This document shows, piece after piece, positions 11,353-23,480 of a DNA stretch of 64,000 nucleotides. The position numbers and the translations under genes were made by a program. This DNA is from Toxorhynchites rutilus septentrionalis. Lineage: Eukaryota > Arthropoda > Insecta > Diptera > Culicidae. Under the pieces are notes generated by a model. The model searched no databases, was not told where the DNA came from, and saw only the letters and a program-made list of their open reading frames with translations. Every line of letters starts with the position of its first letter. The stretch's first letter is position 1. Where the stretch lies: NCBI RefSeq assembly GCF_029784135.1, contig NC_073745.1:58354784-58418783 (forward strand), read 5' to 3'.

Positions 11353-12705
11353 TCTATATATATATAAATGGAGTGATGTCTGTCTGTCTGTCTGATTCTT
11401 ATAGACTCGGAAACTACTGAACCGATCGACATGAAAATTGGTATGTAGGGGTTTTTGGGGCCGGGGAAGGTTTTCGTGATATTTTGAGACCCCTCCCCCC
11501 TCTCTAAGGGGGGGCTGCCATACAAATGAAACACAAATTTCTGCATTACTCGGAAATTAACCAAGCAAATGAAACCAAAGTTGGCATGTGAAAGTTTTAG
11601 GGTGCAATAAATGTTTCTATGATGGTTAGACAGTCCTTCCCCCACTCAAAGGGGGGGCTGCCATACAAATGAAACACAAATTTCTGCATTACTCGAGAAT
11701 TAATCAAGCAAATGAAACCAAATTTGGCATGTGGAGGTTTTAGGATGCAATAAATGTTTCTATGGTGATAAGATACTCCTTCCCCCTCTCTTAGAGGGGG
11801 CTGCCATACAAATGAAACACAATTTTTTGCATTACTCGGAAATTAATCAATCAAACGAAACCAAAGTTGGCATGTGAAAGTTTTAGGGTGCAATAAATGT
11901 TTCTATGATGGTTAGACAGTCTTTCCCCCACTCAAAGGGGGGGCTGCCATACAAATGAAACACAAATTTCTGCATTACTCGGAAATTAACCAAGCAAATG
12001 AAACCAAAGTTGGCATGTGAACAGTCCTTCCCCCACTCAAAGGGGGGGCTGCCATACAAATGAAACACAAATTTCTGCATTACTCGAGAATTAATCAAGC
12101 AAATGAAACCAAATTTGGCATGTGGAGGTTTTAGGATGCAATAAATGTTTCTATGGTGATAAGATACTCCTTCCCCCTCTCTTAGAGGGGGCTGCCATAC
12201 AAATGAAACACAATTTTTTGCATTACTCGGAAATTAATCAATCAAACGAAACCAAAGTTGGCATGTGAAAGTTTTAGGGTGCAATAAATGTTTCTATGAT
12301 GGTTAAACAGTCTTTCCCCCACTCAAAGGGGGGGCTGCCATACAAATGAAACACAAATTTCTGCATTACTCGAGAATTAATCAAGCAAATGAAACCAAAT
12401 TTGGCATGTGGAGGTTTTAGGATGCAATAAATGTTCCTATGGTGTTAAGATACTCCTTCCCCCTCTCTTAGAGGGGGCTGCCGTACAGATGAAACACAAA
12501 TTTTTGCATTACCCGAGAATTAATCAAGCAAATTAAACCAAATTAGGCATATGGAAACTTTAAGGTGCAATGAATGTTTCTATGGTGGTTAGATACCCCT
12601 CCCCCTCTCTTAGGGGTGGCTGCCATAAAAATAAAACACAAATTTCTGCATTACTCGGGAATTAATCATGTAAATGGGCGGGACGAAGTTTGCCGGGTTA
12701 GCTAG
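11353..12705 (+). mobile_element. Non-autonomous Helitron-like element
   Basis: The element starts TCTATATATATATAAATGG directly after an A and ends GCCGGGTTAGCTAG directly before a T. That fits the Helitron pattern of 5' TC, 3' CTAG (CTRR) and insertion between A and T, with no target duplication. A CTGT tetranucleotide run follows the 5' end, and the centre is a 143-bp tandem array (11515-12660). It has no Rep/helicase coding capacity. Reverse-oriented relatives carry the same CTAGCTGACNCGGC end at 19540 and 42611. The class call is an inference from the ends and the DINE/Helentron-like architecture. Confidence 0.6.
11515..12660 (+). repeat. 143-bp tandem array, 9 units
   Basis: Unit starts, taken at CTGCCATAC, lie at 11515, 11658, 11801, 11944, 12049, 12192, 12335, 12478 and 12620. 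The spacing is 143 bp except for one 105-bp unit (11944 to 12049) and a final 142. Each unit carries a G-run, ATGAAACACAAAT, CATTACTCG, TTGGCATGTG and GCAATAAATGTT. Units 2-3 and 5-6 are nearly identical, showing a recent block duplication. Peptide frames through it are repeats of one meaningless phrase. Confidence 0.9.
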
Positions 12706-12843
12706 TATTCCATAAAAAATCTCGTCCGTAACTCCTGAATAATTCATCTAAATCAAAATCAGTTGCTGAGAAACTGATAATTTTGGTAAAAACTTTTTTG
12801 GACCCTTTCAAAAAGCAGTCTATTTTTGACCAACTTTTTCAAG

Positions 12844-13105
12844 GCTATCTGAGATAGTGTTACCAGTGCTGCCAGTCGGCCAGTACAGTTGGCATGAAAT
12901 TCGTCTGTAATCAAACTTCTAAGCACGAACTATCACTTGTAAATTTTGTATTCAATATTATGAATTTTGAATCCAAAAACTCAAAATTTGATGCCAAAGC
13001 AATCAAACTAGCATACAGCGAGCAGGTGGCGAAAGAACGTGCACAAAATCCACTCTCAAAAGTGGCTTCTCCAAAACGTTATCGACGTTATTCAATATAA
13101 GTACC
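12844..13105 (+). repeat. Dispersed 268-bp module, copy 2
   Basis: About 90% identical to 7289-7556, but without the flanking composite-element ends seen around copy 1. It may therefore be an independent insertion or a deletion remnant. The open frame beginning ATGAAATTCGTCTG survives with mostly amino-acid-changing substitutions. Confidence 0.75.
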
Positions 13106-15040
13106 AAAGTTCATGCCAATATCTCCACAAAATGCCGCCACCAAATTAACCCGGGTCAGAGAAAGAAGAGTGAGGTGTGTTAAGTGGGATCTTGGTACGG
13201 ATATATTTTGTGACCTCTCGAGGCGGTCAAACGAGTTAACCAACCTCTCTGCCGATATGTGTGTGCAATGCAGCGCAATGCAATCCGAATGTTCCGGCAG
13301 CTTGGCAGCTCCTGAGCTGCTGGAGCTTGAGTGTGAAGACTCAAGCGAGAGAGTACATGAATTGCTCTTTCGACTTCGGCTTTGGAGTGCTCTGATGAAT
13401 GACGACGCGTATGTGGTTTCGAGAAGAAGTCCAAAAAATACAGCTGTCGCCTCATTTGGATGAGCCGGTAGCATGTGCACGAACACACCACATCAGCATC
13501 AAAAGTACCAACTCTTATTGGGATGCAGCAAAAAAATGTGCACAAACCACGAACGAACCACAAGTGCTGGTGGTGGTGGCTCGGCAGTGGAACAGAACAG
13601 CTGCAAAAATTTAATTTATGAGAAATTATAACAAAAAGTTGGCAATTTTGGTGGCGCATGATATAATTTCCTTCCGCGTTTTAAAGGCTAAATGAGGCCG
13701 CTGATTGATGCGCAGGTGGGGACGTTTGATTGGAATCACTTTACCTATGCGAACTGAATATTAAACATCCGTTTCTTTCGCAGAAAATGGAAAATTCTTC
13801 GCATCACTTAGAAAAACCGTTGTGGGTGGAATAAAAGTAGCGCAAAAAATCATCTCTTGAAGATGAAAGCCATTTTCCAGTTTGTTTCTCGGAAATATTT
13901 CAATGTTGAAGAAAGTCGTATTATTCTTTGACAAAACAAACCAAATAATTGCAATTCTTCGGATGTAATGAGTGCCTCGGAAACGATGGAAACACTGGAA
14001 AACGCCAACAAAAATTCCACTCCAGAGCTCCTCGTAAACACGCGGTTTGCTCAGTGGCCCGGAAAACTCCTGTCGGTAACAGTGAGGATACCTACTTCTC
14101 TTCCACAGAGGTAATTTTTGATTTAGGACTAAACCGGGGGTTGTGGCTCCCACCCCCGCATATGTGTTACTGTCCGCCGCCGAATAAAAACCAGAAACTT
14201 CAATTAGGACAGAGGGTTAGCGCATTGAGTGCTTTGGAGTCTAAATTATAAAGCAGCGAAAGGGAGTGGAAAACGTCAGAAAGGCTCAAAAGCATGGGGC
14301 AGCATAGCCACCAGCATGACCGCCGTCTGTGTTCGTTTATGGTGCAGTCAGTTTCCGTCTCGTTGATTGGTATAAAACAAAAAAAACCCTTACGTGGTGC
14401 AATACATAGTTGCCGGACAGGCTTAATTTCGTTGTCATATGAAGGAGAGCAATATCGACGAAGAGAGGTTTGGATAGCTTGTACAGCTGCCATATTTTAT
14501 GACTGTTCATTTTTCATGGCTCGAAGCTCGAAAATCGTCGCTTTCACGGTCTCGTAGGTAAATTGCTCATCTCCCAGTCGCCGTGTGATATCAAAACGCT
14601 AGCGAAACTTGCTGATTCGCAATTTCCAGCATCATTTCTCAACTCCTTTAGGCCTTTTCACTAGACGACGGTTGTGCGGCGGTGGTGACAGACTGCCCCT
14701 TTCTGAGTAATAGTTTTGGCCTCCACATCTGCTGCCTACCGTTGGGACGACAACGCCAACGATAAACGCTTAACCTCATCCCGAAATGGCCTGTAACGTT
14801 TAGAGAGCCGTTCGCACTCATCCATATTTCAAATCGTTTATCGTCCACTTGGGCTTCAGCTTAACCTCTCCGGTGGCGGCGACGGCGGCGGCGGCGGTGG
14901 CCCCAAACCGACAATTCCCATCCATCGGCGACAGCGGCGAGAACGACGACCGTTTGGAGATAATTTGGCAATTAATTTGCTCTTCACTGAGTTGCCGGGT
15001 CCTGCCTGAGGTGTAGTGGGCAGACAAATGGTCAACACGA
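13106..15040. other. GC-richer unique segment, no recognised gene
   Basis: Many overlapping open frames occur on both strands (up to about 159 codons at 13180-13659 minus), as expected from the composition. None matches a family I know. A GGC/GCC-rich triplet run sits at 14875-14902. No consistent splice-site pairing makes an exon convincing. Confidence 0.4.
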
Positions 15041-15665
15041 TTTTGTTGTTGTTTCAACTATTTTGATTTCTGTTTTCATGTTAAGTGCTAGAAAATTTAA
15101 GAACCTACAATAACTGGGTGAAAGAAATGATATTTAATGCAGAAATCTTCATTAAAATTAATATTGAAGTAGTGTTCGGAATATGAATCAAATTTCTGCG
15201 CATGATTCAAATTCCGAACACTTCATTTTCAAATGTAAATTTACTAAACTTTAATGTTATAAATAATTGAATAATCAAAACCCTTTTTGGCTTTTAGCCT
15301 TCATGTTAACATCATTTACAGGTACCGATAAAGCCTATAATATATCATATTGGGCATTTGCAAAAAAGTGACAGTCAAAACCCATAATTAAATTTTGCGT
15401 TAGCAAATTCTGTAAAAAACTAGCATCGTTAATTTTTCAGTTTTTGTGGTTTTTCCGACTATTTTGTTTGTTGTTTTCATGTTATATGCTAGAATTTGTA
15501 CGAATCCACAATAAATGGATGAAAAAAAAACGATATTTTATTTATTATTTTTATATTTTGTTCGGAATATGAATCAAGTTTCTACGCATAATTCAAATTG
15601 CGAACACTTCATTTTTCAATGTGAATTTACTTTAATGTTATAAATAATTTAATAATGAAAACTTT
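15041..15665 (+). repeat. Diverged tandem duplication, about 390-bp period
   Basis: Two diverged copies (about 15041-15290 and 15435-15665) share the order TTTTCATGTTA, GCTAGAA, TGTTCGGAATATGAATCA, CGAACACTTCATTTT and TTTAATGTTATAAATAAT. Related TGTTCGGA..TTTGAGAC phrases continue at 15916-15990. No open frame is conserved. Confidence 0.6.
15172..15221. repeat. Hairpin-forming inverted repeat
   Basis: The left arm GTGTTCGGAATATGAATCA (15172-15190) pairs with 15203-15221 at 18 of 19 positions around a 12-base loop. The second member of the tandem duplication keeps a weaker version. Confidence 0.85.
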
Positions 15666-16181
15666 GACATTATTTTGGGTATAAACTTCTTTTTAACATA
15701 ATTTATAGGTATTGATACCGATATAGCGCCCTTGGTCCAGAAACCATGTAAACTATGAAAAACAAAATACAATCGATAATTACGACAGCAAAATCCAATT
15801 TTTCCCGAGTATAACATTTTTCCAAAAAAGACTACCTAATTGACTTTAATTTGATATATCGATCATATCAATCGGTCCATTAGTTCAAAAACATGATTTA
15901 AAAAAAATGCATTTTTGCTGTTCGGATTTTGAGACAAAATTGTTCAGCATATGGGTCAGTGACAAAATTGGTGTTCGGAATTTGAGACAAAACGGTAGAT
16001 CTTTCTTACTAAAGTGTACCTTTTTTGGAAAATGCGTGTGCATTTTAGCATGAACTCTATTGAACAAATTGTAGATTAGTTGTATTGAAAACATTGTAAA
16101 GTTTAATGAAATTAATAAAAAATTGTGAACAAACAAACATTCCCAAAGAACATAAAAACATAATTTTTTGCCACTTCGAAT
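15666..16181. other. A/T-rich, no gene seen
   Basis: A/T-rich with two phrases related to the preceding duplication. It ends at the mariner relic. Confidence 0.4.
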
Positions 16182-16610
16182 ATGTCGAATTTCGTACCAA
16201 CTAGAGTGTTTTTGCGGGGAGTGCTACTTCATTACTTCAATATGAAGAAAAAAGCTGCGGAAAGTCATCGCATTTTGGTGGAGGTTTATGGTGATCATGC
16301 TCCAACTGAGCGAACGTGTCAGACGTGCACTTGCGCTGAAGGAAAAACGGCCACAATACGAGCAAAGACACGATAAAGTTATTTTACAGCACGACAATGC
16401 TCGGCCGCATGTTGCGAAACCGGTCAAAACATACTTGGAAACGCTGAAATCCCACCCGCCGTATTCTCCAGACATTAATCCGTCCAATTTTGATGAAGTC
16501 AAAAATTGGATCGATTCGTGGTTAGCCGATTATTTCCGCAAAGGGATCCGTGAATTGCCAGAAAGATGGGAAAAAGTTGTGACTAGCGATGGGCAATACT
16601 TTGAATATAC
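16182..16610 (+). pseudogene. mariner transposase relic, interrupted
   Basis: The N-terminal DNA-binding part is readable from ATG at 16182, with the mariner-like helix phrase AAESHRILVEVYGDHAP. A large internal deletion and a frame change then lead into a C-terminal part that contains the catalytic phrase LQHDNARPH, followed by HPPYSPD and RELPERWEKVV. Only 25 residues separate the last two catalytic aspartates, where mariner enzymes have 34 or 37, so a short deletion lies there as well. The reading continues after DGQYFEYT on the far side of a hAT insertion, at 18237 onward. The enzyme cannot be functional. The residual motifs suggest a mariner or maT-type (DD34D or DD37D) family. Confidence 0.85.
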
Positions 16611-18236
16611 CAGTGGCGTAGGGTGACCGGGTGACACCCGGGGCGGGTTACTAAATAGGGTGTCATCCCTCCATAACATTTAGTTTTTGTTTCGAATGAA
16701 AAATCAAACTTATCTAAACAAGAAACATAATTATTATAATATTAGGTAAAACGAACAAGAAATCACAAAGTCTTCACGCGTTGGTCACTGGAACTGACAG
16801 TTACAAAATAAGAAAATAAATAAAAAATGTGACTCAAATAAATCTTATGAAATAAATATCTTTGGGAGCTGGGACCTACATTGATATTGTACAAGTGCTT
16901 CGCGTGCGCTTTCGCTCTCTTGTTGCGGGCTCAATGGAATGCGTAGCAATAACGGTACGGGACTCAACGTATTCAACATGTCTGACTCATCTTTGACGGC
17001 AATTTTTTAAATAACTTCAACTCTGAAAAACCTTTCCACAAGATGCCACAGAAACGTACACGATTAGAAAAAACTTCAAATTCACTGAAAGATTTGGAAA
17101 CGATTCTTGAAGAACTGTAACACATCCAATGCAATATCATTATTGACCTACTTCTTTTTTTAGTAGCAAATTTGTAATCATTGGATTTTAATAATACATT
17201 CTTAATGGCAGTTTCGACCTGACTGTTCCTTTCGATAGTAAAAAAATACCACTGCATTGAGTCTGATCACAATATTACTCAGAGATGGACCTTTGGTTTG
17301 CAAATATTCTGCGCTAGATCTACTTCATGTAATTTAACGCAACAGTCTTCATAAGCGCAAAGAGTTGTCTATAAACCCTATGGATACAGCTTTCTTGTTT
17401 TACTATCTTAACAAAACCTGAACTCCTTCATTTGATCCTAATATTGTTGGAGCGGTCGATAGCCTGCCATCGGGGCTTCATAGAAACTAAACCCTGACCT
17501 TCCAGTTGTTGACAGATGTCGTTATTAAAATCTGCAGCTTGTCCCACCCAAAACGAAAAAACTAGAAGTTGATCATATCTGTGATATAACCGCAAGGTTA
17601 AAGTAGGGCTACCATTGTTGTTTGAATGTTCATTTAAATCAATTATCAATAAATGGATGAATGGATATTTTGATTTCCCTTGAAATTGTTTTGCGATCTG
17701 TTCAAATATATACGAAACAATATTTTTTTTGCTTGTGATCTCTTTTTGACGTTCGACACTCAAATCATCAAGACAACCTTATTCAATACTCCGTATATCC
17801 GGAATATCTTATCCGTGATATCAAAAATCTTCACATGAACACCTAGATAACTACCCCAATGTGTGTGAAATCATATTTCACCCCTTGGGTACATTCACAA
17901 GCAAACGATTTTGCATGTCCGTTCTTCAAAAAAAAAAAAGAGAAACGGACAGAGGTTGGCCAACCGACGCATCATGCATCATACATCAACTGCAGACCAA
18001 TCTAGACTGAAATGAAATTTCAGGAAACTATCGCTTATTATTATTCATTTAAACTATTTATAAAGATTTAAATAGATTAAAATAATTTAAATGCTTTCGA
18101 AGCAGTTTAGAGCTATTCAAATAAGTTTTATATGGCCAATAAGTAAAAAACATCTCTCTTAGATTTATTATTTTATGTTTTTAACCCCTCTACGGGTGAC
18201 ACCAGGTGCGAACTGCCCCCCTACTCTACGCTACTG
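16611..18236. mobile_element. Non-autonomous hAT element with 8-bp target duplication
   Basis: The ends CAGTGGCGTAGGGT and, read inward, CAGTAGCGTAGAGT form the short inverted repeats of the hAT superfamily. The element is flanked by a perfect 8-bp direct repeat GAATATAC (16603-16610 and 18237-18244), the hAT hallmark. It lies inside the mariner relic and interrupts its transposase reading. The 1,626-bp body has short minus-strand frames (16973-17257, 17428-17763) that I cannot assign to a transposase. It also includes, near 17584, a reversed fragment of the CCTTGCGGTTATATCA trailer of the composite family. Confidence 0.85.
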
Positions 18237-18420
18237 GAATATACCATTTTTTGCGGAATAAAGCATAATTTTTTGAAAAAAAAAACGAAGAAACTTACCG
18301 GTATTCCTATTACTTTAAAATGCATCGTACCTTTTGATATCACCGGGCCGATAATTTGCGTGGTTTTATGGAAGTTCCTGATGAAATGGTAGAAATGGCG
18401 AAAACAATAAACAAGATGGT
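18237..18420 (+). pseudogene. mariner relic, 3' part
   Basis: Continues the mariner transposase reading after the hAT insertion through one copy of the target duplication. The C-terminal codons are followed by A-rich sequence. The outer inverted repeats of this mariner copy are not recognisable. Confidence 0.5.
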
Positions 18421-18590
18421 CATCTATCGAAATATGTGTCCTTATTGCCATTGCACATAATGTGTTTTGTCTCTACATTTTAGGGTAGAGGCTTGATTTT
18501 TCGACGTTTTTTGAGCTCTGAATAAATGAAGCGAATAATATTTCTAACATCTATTGTTTTATTTTTTTGTTTATTAATCTTTTAAGAATA

Positions 18591-19417
18591 CAGCGCGGAC
18601 TCGATTATATACAGTTTCTGATTTCTTTTCATTATATATAATCGAATCAAAAAAAATATTTTTTATTGGTTTTTTTGTATGTATTTTTAATTTTTTTGAA
18701 TATAAAAGAGGAATTTGATTTTTGATTCATCCCCTTAAAGTCAGAAAATAACTTTCTCACATGAAAAAAAAATCCAGATTCTCTCAGAGGGTGATAGACG
18801 GTCATATTTGATGGAAAAAATCCTTCTACGCATATGTTCGAATTTCAACAATGACAGTTTCGGACTCTGTTGCCTCGAACTGGCTCTACATTACACAGTA
18901 CGCTACGGAAGACGATTCTGTTGCTTTCATTTGAAAGATGAGAAAATTTGATACAGGATATAGTAGTGGAACATCTAAATTAATGGATTTTAATAACATT
19001 TTGGAAGTGAAAAACTTAAAAGTTAGTAGTTGTTAATGTATTATTATTAATGTCATCCTGATTTTTTTTTATTGAACTGGATTGTTTCTATCAATCAATT
19101 TGAAGCTCTCTAACCGCTCTACAATTAGTTCTTTGACACCCAACTTCTATCTATCTTAATTTGGCTGCAATATCGATATAATTAATTCTTGGTGAAAATT
19201 CAAGCAAAATCTTCAAACATCACGATTTTTACCCCACTTTATATGAATTAGTCACTTAAATTACACCTTAACGTTGAAAGGTTACATTTCTTCTTGAAAT
19301 AAGTCATATTTGAAACATAAAAAAAATATTTTTTTTTTCAAACTGTATAATCGAGTCCAAAATTGTATATAATCGAATCACATATAATCGAGTCTGTATA
19401 TAATCGAGTCCGACCTG
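18591..19417 (-). mobile_element. pogo/Tigger-like MITE, copy 2, complete
   Basis: The ends CAGCGCGGACTCGATTATAT and, read inward, CAGGTCGGACTCGATTATAT lie between TA dinucleotides (18589-18590 and 19418-19419). The ACTCGATTATATA phrase recurs several times near the right end. The 827-bp body has no transposase frame. It shows what copy 1 at 9327 looked like before being interrupted. Confidence 0.75.
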
Positions 19418-19539
19418 TACGAACGATAAAAAAATCAGATTAATTCAGATTAAATGGCAGCAGTCCGAACACAAGCTTCTAGCACGCTTGACATAACGAT
19501 TTCATTTTATGTCATAGAAAAATTTTAAAACAAAAATTA

Positions 19540-19860
19540 CTAGCTGACTCGGCGAACTTCGTCCCGCCCAAAATTATTTTACTAGTATGAATTCTTTCGA
19601 AAATTCAAGTGTTCTTACCGAGCGAACGTTTGTGAGTTCAATCGTAGTACTCTCCATTGATTGATCCTTACAATCTCGATTTGGCTCTTTACTATTTCCA
19701 TTTACTTTGAATTTCCTGTTACTTCTACCAAATCTCGCCATTATAATACAAACTTATTTTCAGACACAATATTTTCACGAAAATTGAATGTTTCAATAGG
19801 AAAAATCACCAATATGCCTAAAAATACTCTAAAATTTACACAAATATTTTATGGAAATTG
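19540..19860 (-). mobile_element. Helitron-like 3' end fragment
   Basis: It begins, after an A, with CTAGCTGACTCGGCGAACTT, the inverted form of the 3' terminus of the element at 11353-12705 and a near match to 42611. Similarity to the 42611 copy continues weakly to a TTTCAGACACAAT phrase near 19760 and then fades. Confidence 0.6.
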
Positions 19861-21660
19861 CTGAACAGATGATTGATTCATAATCCATGAACAAAAAGGA
19901 AATTTATGTCCTCCACATCGATTTCAAGAAAAAATAATTAAAAAAGATCAGAATTGCAATACGGTTCCACATATTTCATTCACAATCCTCCCTTGAAAGC
20001 GATTCCGGATGACTGATGAATCGTGAATGAGGCGATCATATTTTGTTCCATCTATTATTCCACATTTCTCAACCACCTTGGTAAACCATTGGCAACGTAA
20101 GAAATAATCAAAAATGTGTACGTGTGATGCAAAATACAGGAGTACTCTCCACCAGATGGCATGAAACTCGACATCGAAAACTCTTTGGCAAAAATAGTTC
20201 TCAAGAGAACAGATAAATTCACGTCCATTACAATCCATTTTTGTGAAATGAAACGGGTGAAACATTCAATTCAATAGTTGCGAGCGTCCTTGCGCATGCG
20301 AAGTTAAATTTCTTGACGATGATAATGAATATAGCCCATTCAAGCTGTTTCCATAATCAATGAAAGCTTCAAATATCCAAATTGAAAGGAAACGACAGCA
20401 GAAATCAGCGAAACAGGAAAATCGATGTTTTATTATGGTTAGAGAATCTTGATAAAGTAATACAAATCAGTACTAAAAGATTCTGGACGAAGTAATAAAT
20501 ATATAAATGTAATAAATGTTGAGGGTGTTGTCCAAGACAGATCCACATTGTTGACGTAGGACTACGAAGCTATTCCATTCAATTCGCTTGTTTTTTGCCA
20601 CTTCGAATATTATCTCAGAATGAAACGAAATGTAACAATCAACGCAGTGAATTATTCCCGAATACGAGGAGTATGAGCCTACTGCGTTCGGCGTGTCCAC
20701 ATGAAGCGTGAATCGAACCCCGAAATCGTCCTATGTAGCCTTCACAATACCAGTTTGAAAATTACTGATTGCATTGCAATTCGCTGAACTGACAGTTGAA
20801 CCGGTATCGATTATAACAACGAAAAAACGCCTCATTCGCACGTGCTTTTACAATTCATTCACATTTGTTCCAAACCGATTCGTATGCGACTCGGATGCTA
20901 ACTGGTACTGTTTAAACTCTCGCCGTTAGATTCGTTGTTGACTGCTCGCTGGCTGGAGTGAGACTAGAATGAAAATCACAAATGAAATTTATTTTGTGCA
21001 TATCCTTAGAATGCATCTCGCGTATCTGTTCCGCACGCTCACTGAACAGATACTGATGGTTTGTCGCGCTGAAAGCGGTATTTATTGTTTTTATTGTTAA
21101 TTCTTTTTCGTTTTCCTCCGTACAGAATACACGATGTTTAGGTATGGTTTCTTTTCGCAATGATATTGATATATTCAATTGTGTCTTGCTGGTAAGCTCG
21201 TTCTGTTCGGCACATTCACAGATTGAATCAATTTCTGATTTGTGCGGTTTTACTTTACAATGTTTGTTTCAACAATACTATAATTTGCTCTATTGTGATA
21301 GATGCGTAAACATATTTCGGATAAATTGATGCAATCATCTCTATGATCCTCAAAAGAATGGTCGAGTTATATGCGTTCGAAATCTTTTATAACTCAGCTA
21401 CATGTTCGATTTTAGGCTTTTAATTTGTATTGTCCTACGTTGAAAATCGTTTTCATAACTTAGTTTCGAAAAGAATAAGCCCTGGTCAAGAATCATAACT
21501 GAGAACAAAGAAGAGAGATCGACTTTGTTTGCCTAGATTATAATTTTTTTCTCTAATCATAATTTCTCTAATTTAGATGTGTGACATAAATATTTTTCCT
21601 TTTCTTATTCTTTTTACAGGTATGTGTTTAAATCTGAAACGGTAATGGATATGTGTAGGT
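19861..21660. other. Unique A/T-rich segment, no recognised gene
   Basis: Several 75-105 codon frames occur on the minus strand (for example 19948-20265) without domain similarity I recognise. A phrase GACGTAGGACTACG at 20551 matches the left end of the composite family, but no right end is seen nearby. Confidence 0.4.
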
Positions 21661-22160
21661 ACAAGTTTATTTATGATGTTTGCTCTTGTTTTTTTTGCTG
21701 ACCGTAACATTAACAGCTTATGTTCAGTATCCATATATTCAAGGCATCATGCCATGCTATTTTTGTATTTTTATATTCCTGTATTTTTCTATTCACACGT
21801 TTTTGTATGTTTGCCTATTTGCGATTTGTAGTTTTGCATTATTTGAATTTTGCGTATTTATATATTTTTGTGTTTTGAAGTTTCTCTATTTTTGTATTTT
21901 TGTGCTTTTGCTGCATTTTTGCATTTTCATGCTTTCATATTTTTGTGCTTTTGTATTTTTATGCTTTCGTATTTATGTGCTTTTGTATTTTTATATTTTT
22001 TAAACTTTTTGTGTTTTTGTATTTTTGTAATTTTGTAATTTTGTGATTTTATAATTTTGTAATTTTATTATTTTTTAATTTTGTAATTTTGTAATTTTAT
22101 AATTTTGCAAGTTTGTGATTTTGTAATTTTTTGATTTTTTTTCGTATTTTTGTACAGGAA
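21661..22160. repeat. TTTTGTATTTTT-type low-complexity block
   Basis: Loose iterations of TTTTTGTAT/TTTTGTGCTTTT drift into TTTTGTAATTTTG. The long hydrophobic open frame here (F, C, I, L, Y-rich) is produced by the repeat and should not be read as a membrane protein. Confidence 0.85.
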
Positions 22161-22260
22161 AACCTTTTTTGTGCGAGGGATAGGGACCGAACAAAAACAT
22201 CGTAAAAACTCCCCCAGTAGAAACGTAGGAAATTATTTATGTTGTCATTTTTATACTTTG

Positions 22261-22312
22261 AGAGACGAACCAGCCTACGGCTTATAGTCTTCTATATTAA
22301 AGAACAAAAAAT
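22261..22312 (+). mobile_element. About 50-bp hairpin retroposon, copy 1
   Basis: It begins AGAGACGAACCAGCCTACGG, followed by a degraded second stem half and an A-rich tail. The start and order are the same as at 40481-40529 and, reversed, 46350-46399. The flanks TTTTTATACTTTG and TTTTTAAACTATC may be a decayed target duplication. Confidence 0.65.
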
Positions 22313-23480
22313 AAATAAATTTTTAAACTATCAAACAAATTTTCAAGACAAAATTTCATTGAAAAGAAATGTTTTCAAAATTATTTTTTCTCAGAAATAT
22401 GTTTTTTAAAATTCTGAAAAAATTAGATAACAATATAACCCATACAATTTCCAACAAATCACCCATATATCGGAAGATAGGCACTTCAGTACAGCGAACG
22501 AGTTTTTCCAACAATCACATTTTCATGTTTTCAAATTTCCCTCTTTCCCCTTTTTCCAAAAAATCCTTTTTTCAAAAAATCATAACTTTTGAACTACTGT
22601 ATCGAACCAGATGATCGACAAAGAAAAATTGAAGCCAATGAGTTAGTTTTCTTTTTTTAATGTAATATTTTTCATTTGCGAAAAAATCTGATTTTGTTTT
22701 CGTGATAATTGATTGTACTTGTTGTTTTTATAGTTCACATGGTCTCGGGACCAAGGCTGCCATATTTTTTTATATTTTTTCTTGAAAGGTGATTTTTTTT
22801 TACGTAACATATCCAGAAATCAGAGATAAGATTTTTTTTTCATTTTTGAGTTATGATTTTTCAAAGCTAACATGTTTTCAGTCTTCGTTCAATATTCCTA
22901 TGCGACTTGAATCCAATTTGAAATCAAATTTGCAAGTGTGATATTTTTTTTAAAGAAAACTAGACTAGACTCTTTCACTTCAATTTAATATGTTGATTAT
23001 CTGAATCGGTCCAGTAGTTTAAAAGTTTTGATTTTTGAATAAAAGTCATTTTTGGAAATAAAGAAAAAAGTTTGATTTTTCGGACCAGCCTTAAATGGAA
23101 ATGGACACCTTCATGAAAAAATAAAAAAATACGTGTCTAACATTTTATGACAGCACAAAACTGCCATCTATAACAAAAATCTGAGAACCACTATTATCGG
23201 TTTGGCATGCAATGGCATGCAATAATATTTAAAATAAATATATCATTGTGAAAAATCAGTCGCCATTGAAATCGGTCATAATGAAATTTGAAATTTTGGC
23301 ACCGTATGTTTTGTACAAGGTTTCCAAAACTCGGAGAAGGTCGGGCTAAAATCGGCCAATTTAGTATGGAATGGGTCAATACAATGTTGCCAAACATATG
23401 ATTGCTCCATATGAGTCTTTTGTCTTTATTCATCCGATAGTGTTCATTATTCAATTTCATGTTGGAACTGAAATGGCTTT
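22313..23480. other. A/T-rich, no gene seen
   Basis: Homopolymer-rich sequence with no recognised coding or repeat family. A tandem GGCATGCAAT doublet sits at 23202-23222. Confidence 0.4.

Noticed and set aside
11262..12098. Repetitive minus-strand protein with FVFHLYGSPP phrases
   Set aside because: It is the 143-bp Helitron-like array in translation; the phrase repeats with the DNA unit.
13180..13659. 159-codon minus-strand open frame
   Set aside because: Overlapped by open frames on both strands in GC-richer DNA, with no domain, no splice context and no repeat copy.
14818..15057. Minus-strand exon with an alanine run ending KPKWTINDLKYG
   Set aside because: Tempting composition, but the alanine run is a GCC triplet tract and no reliable splice sites or homology are visible.
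21680..22003. Multi-pass membrane protein (F/C/I/L/Y-rich)
   Set aside because: Generated by TTTTGTATTTTT low-complexity DNA, with equally long frames in other phases.
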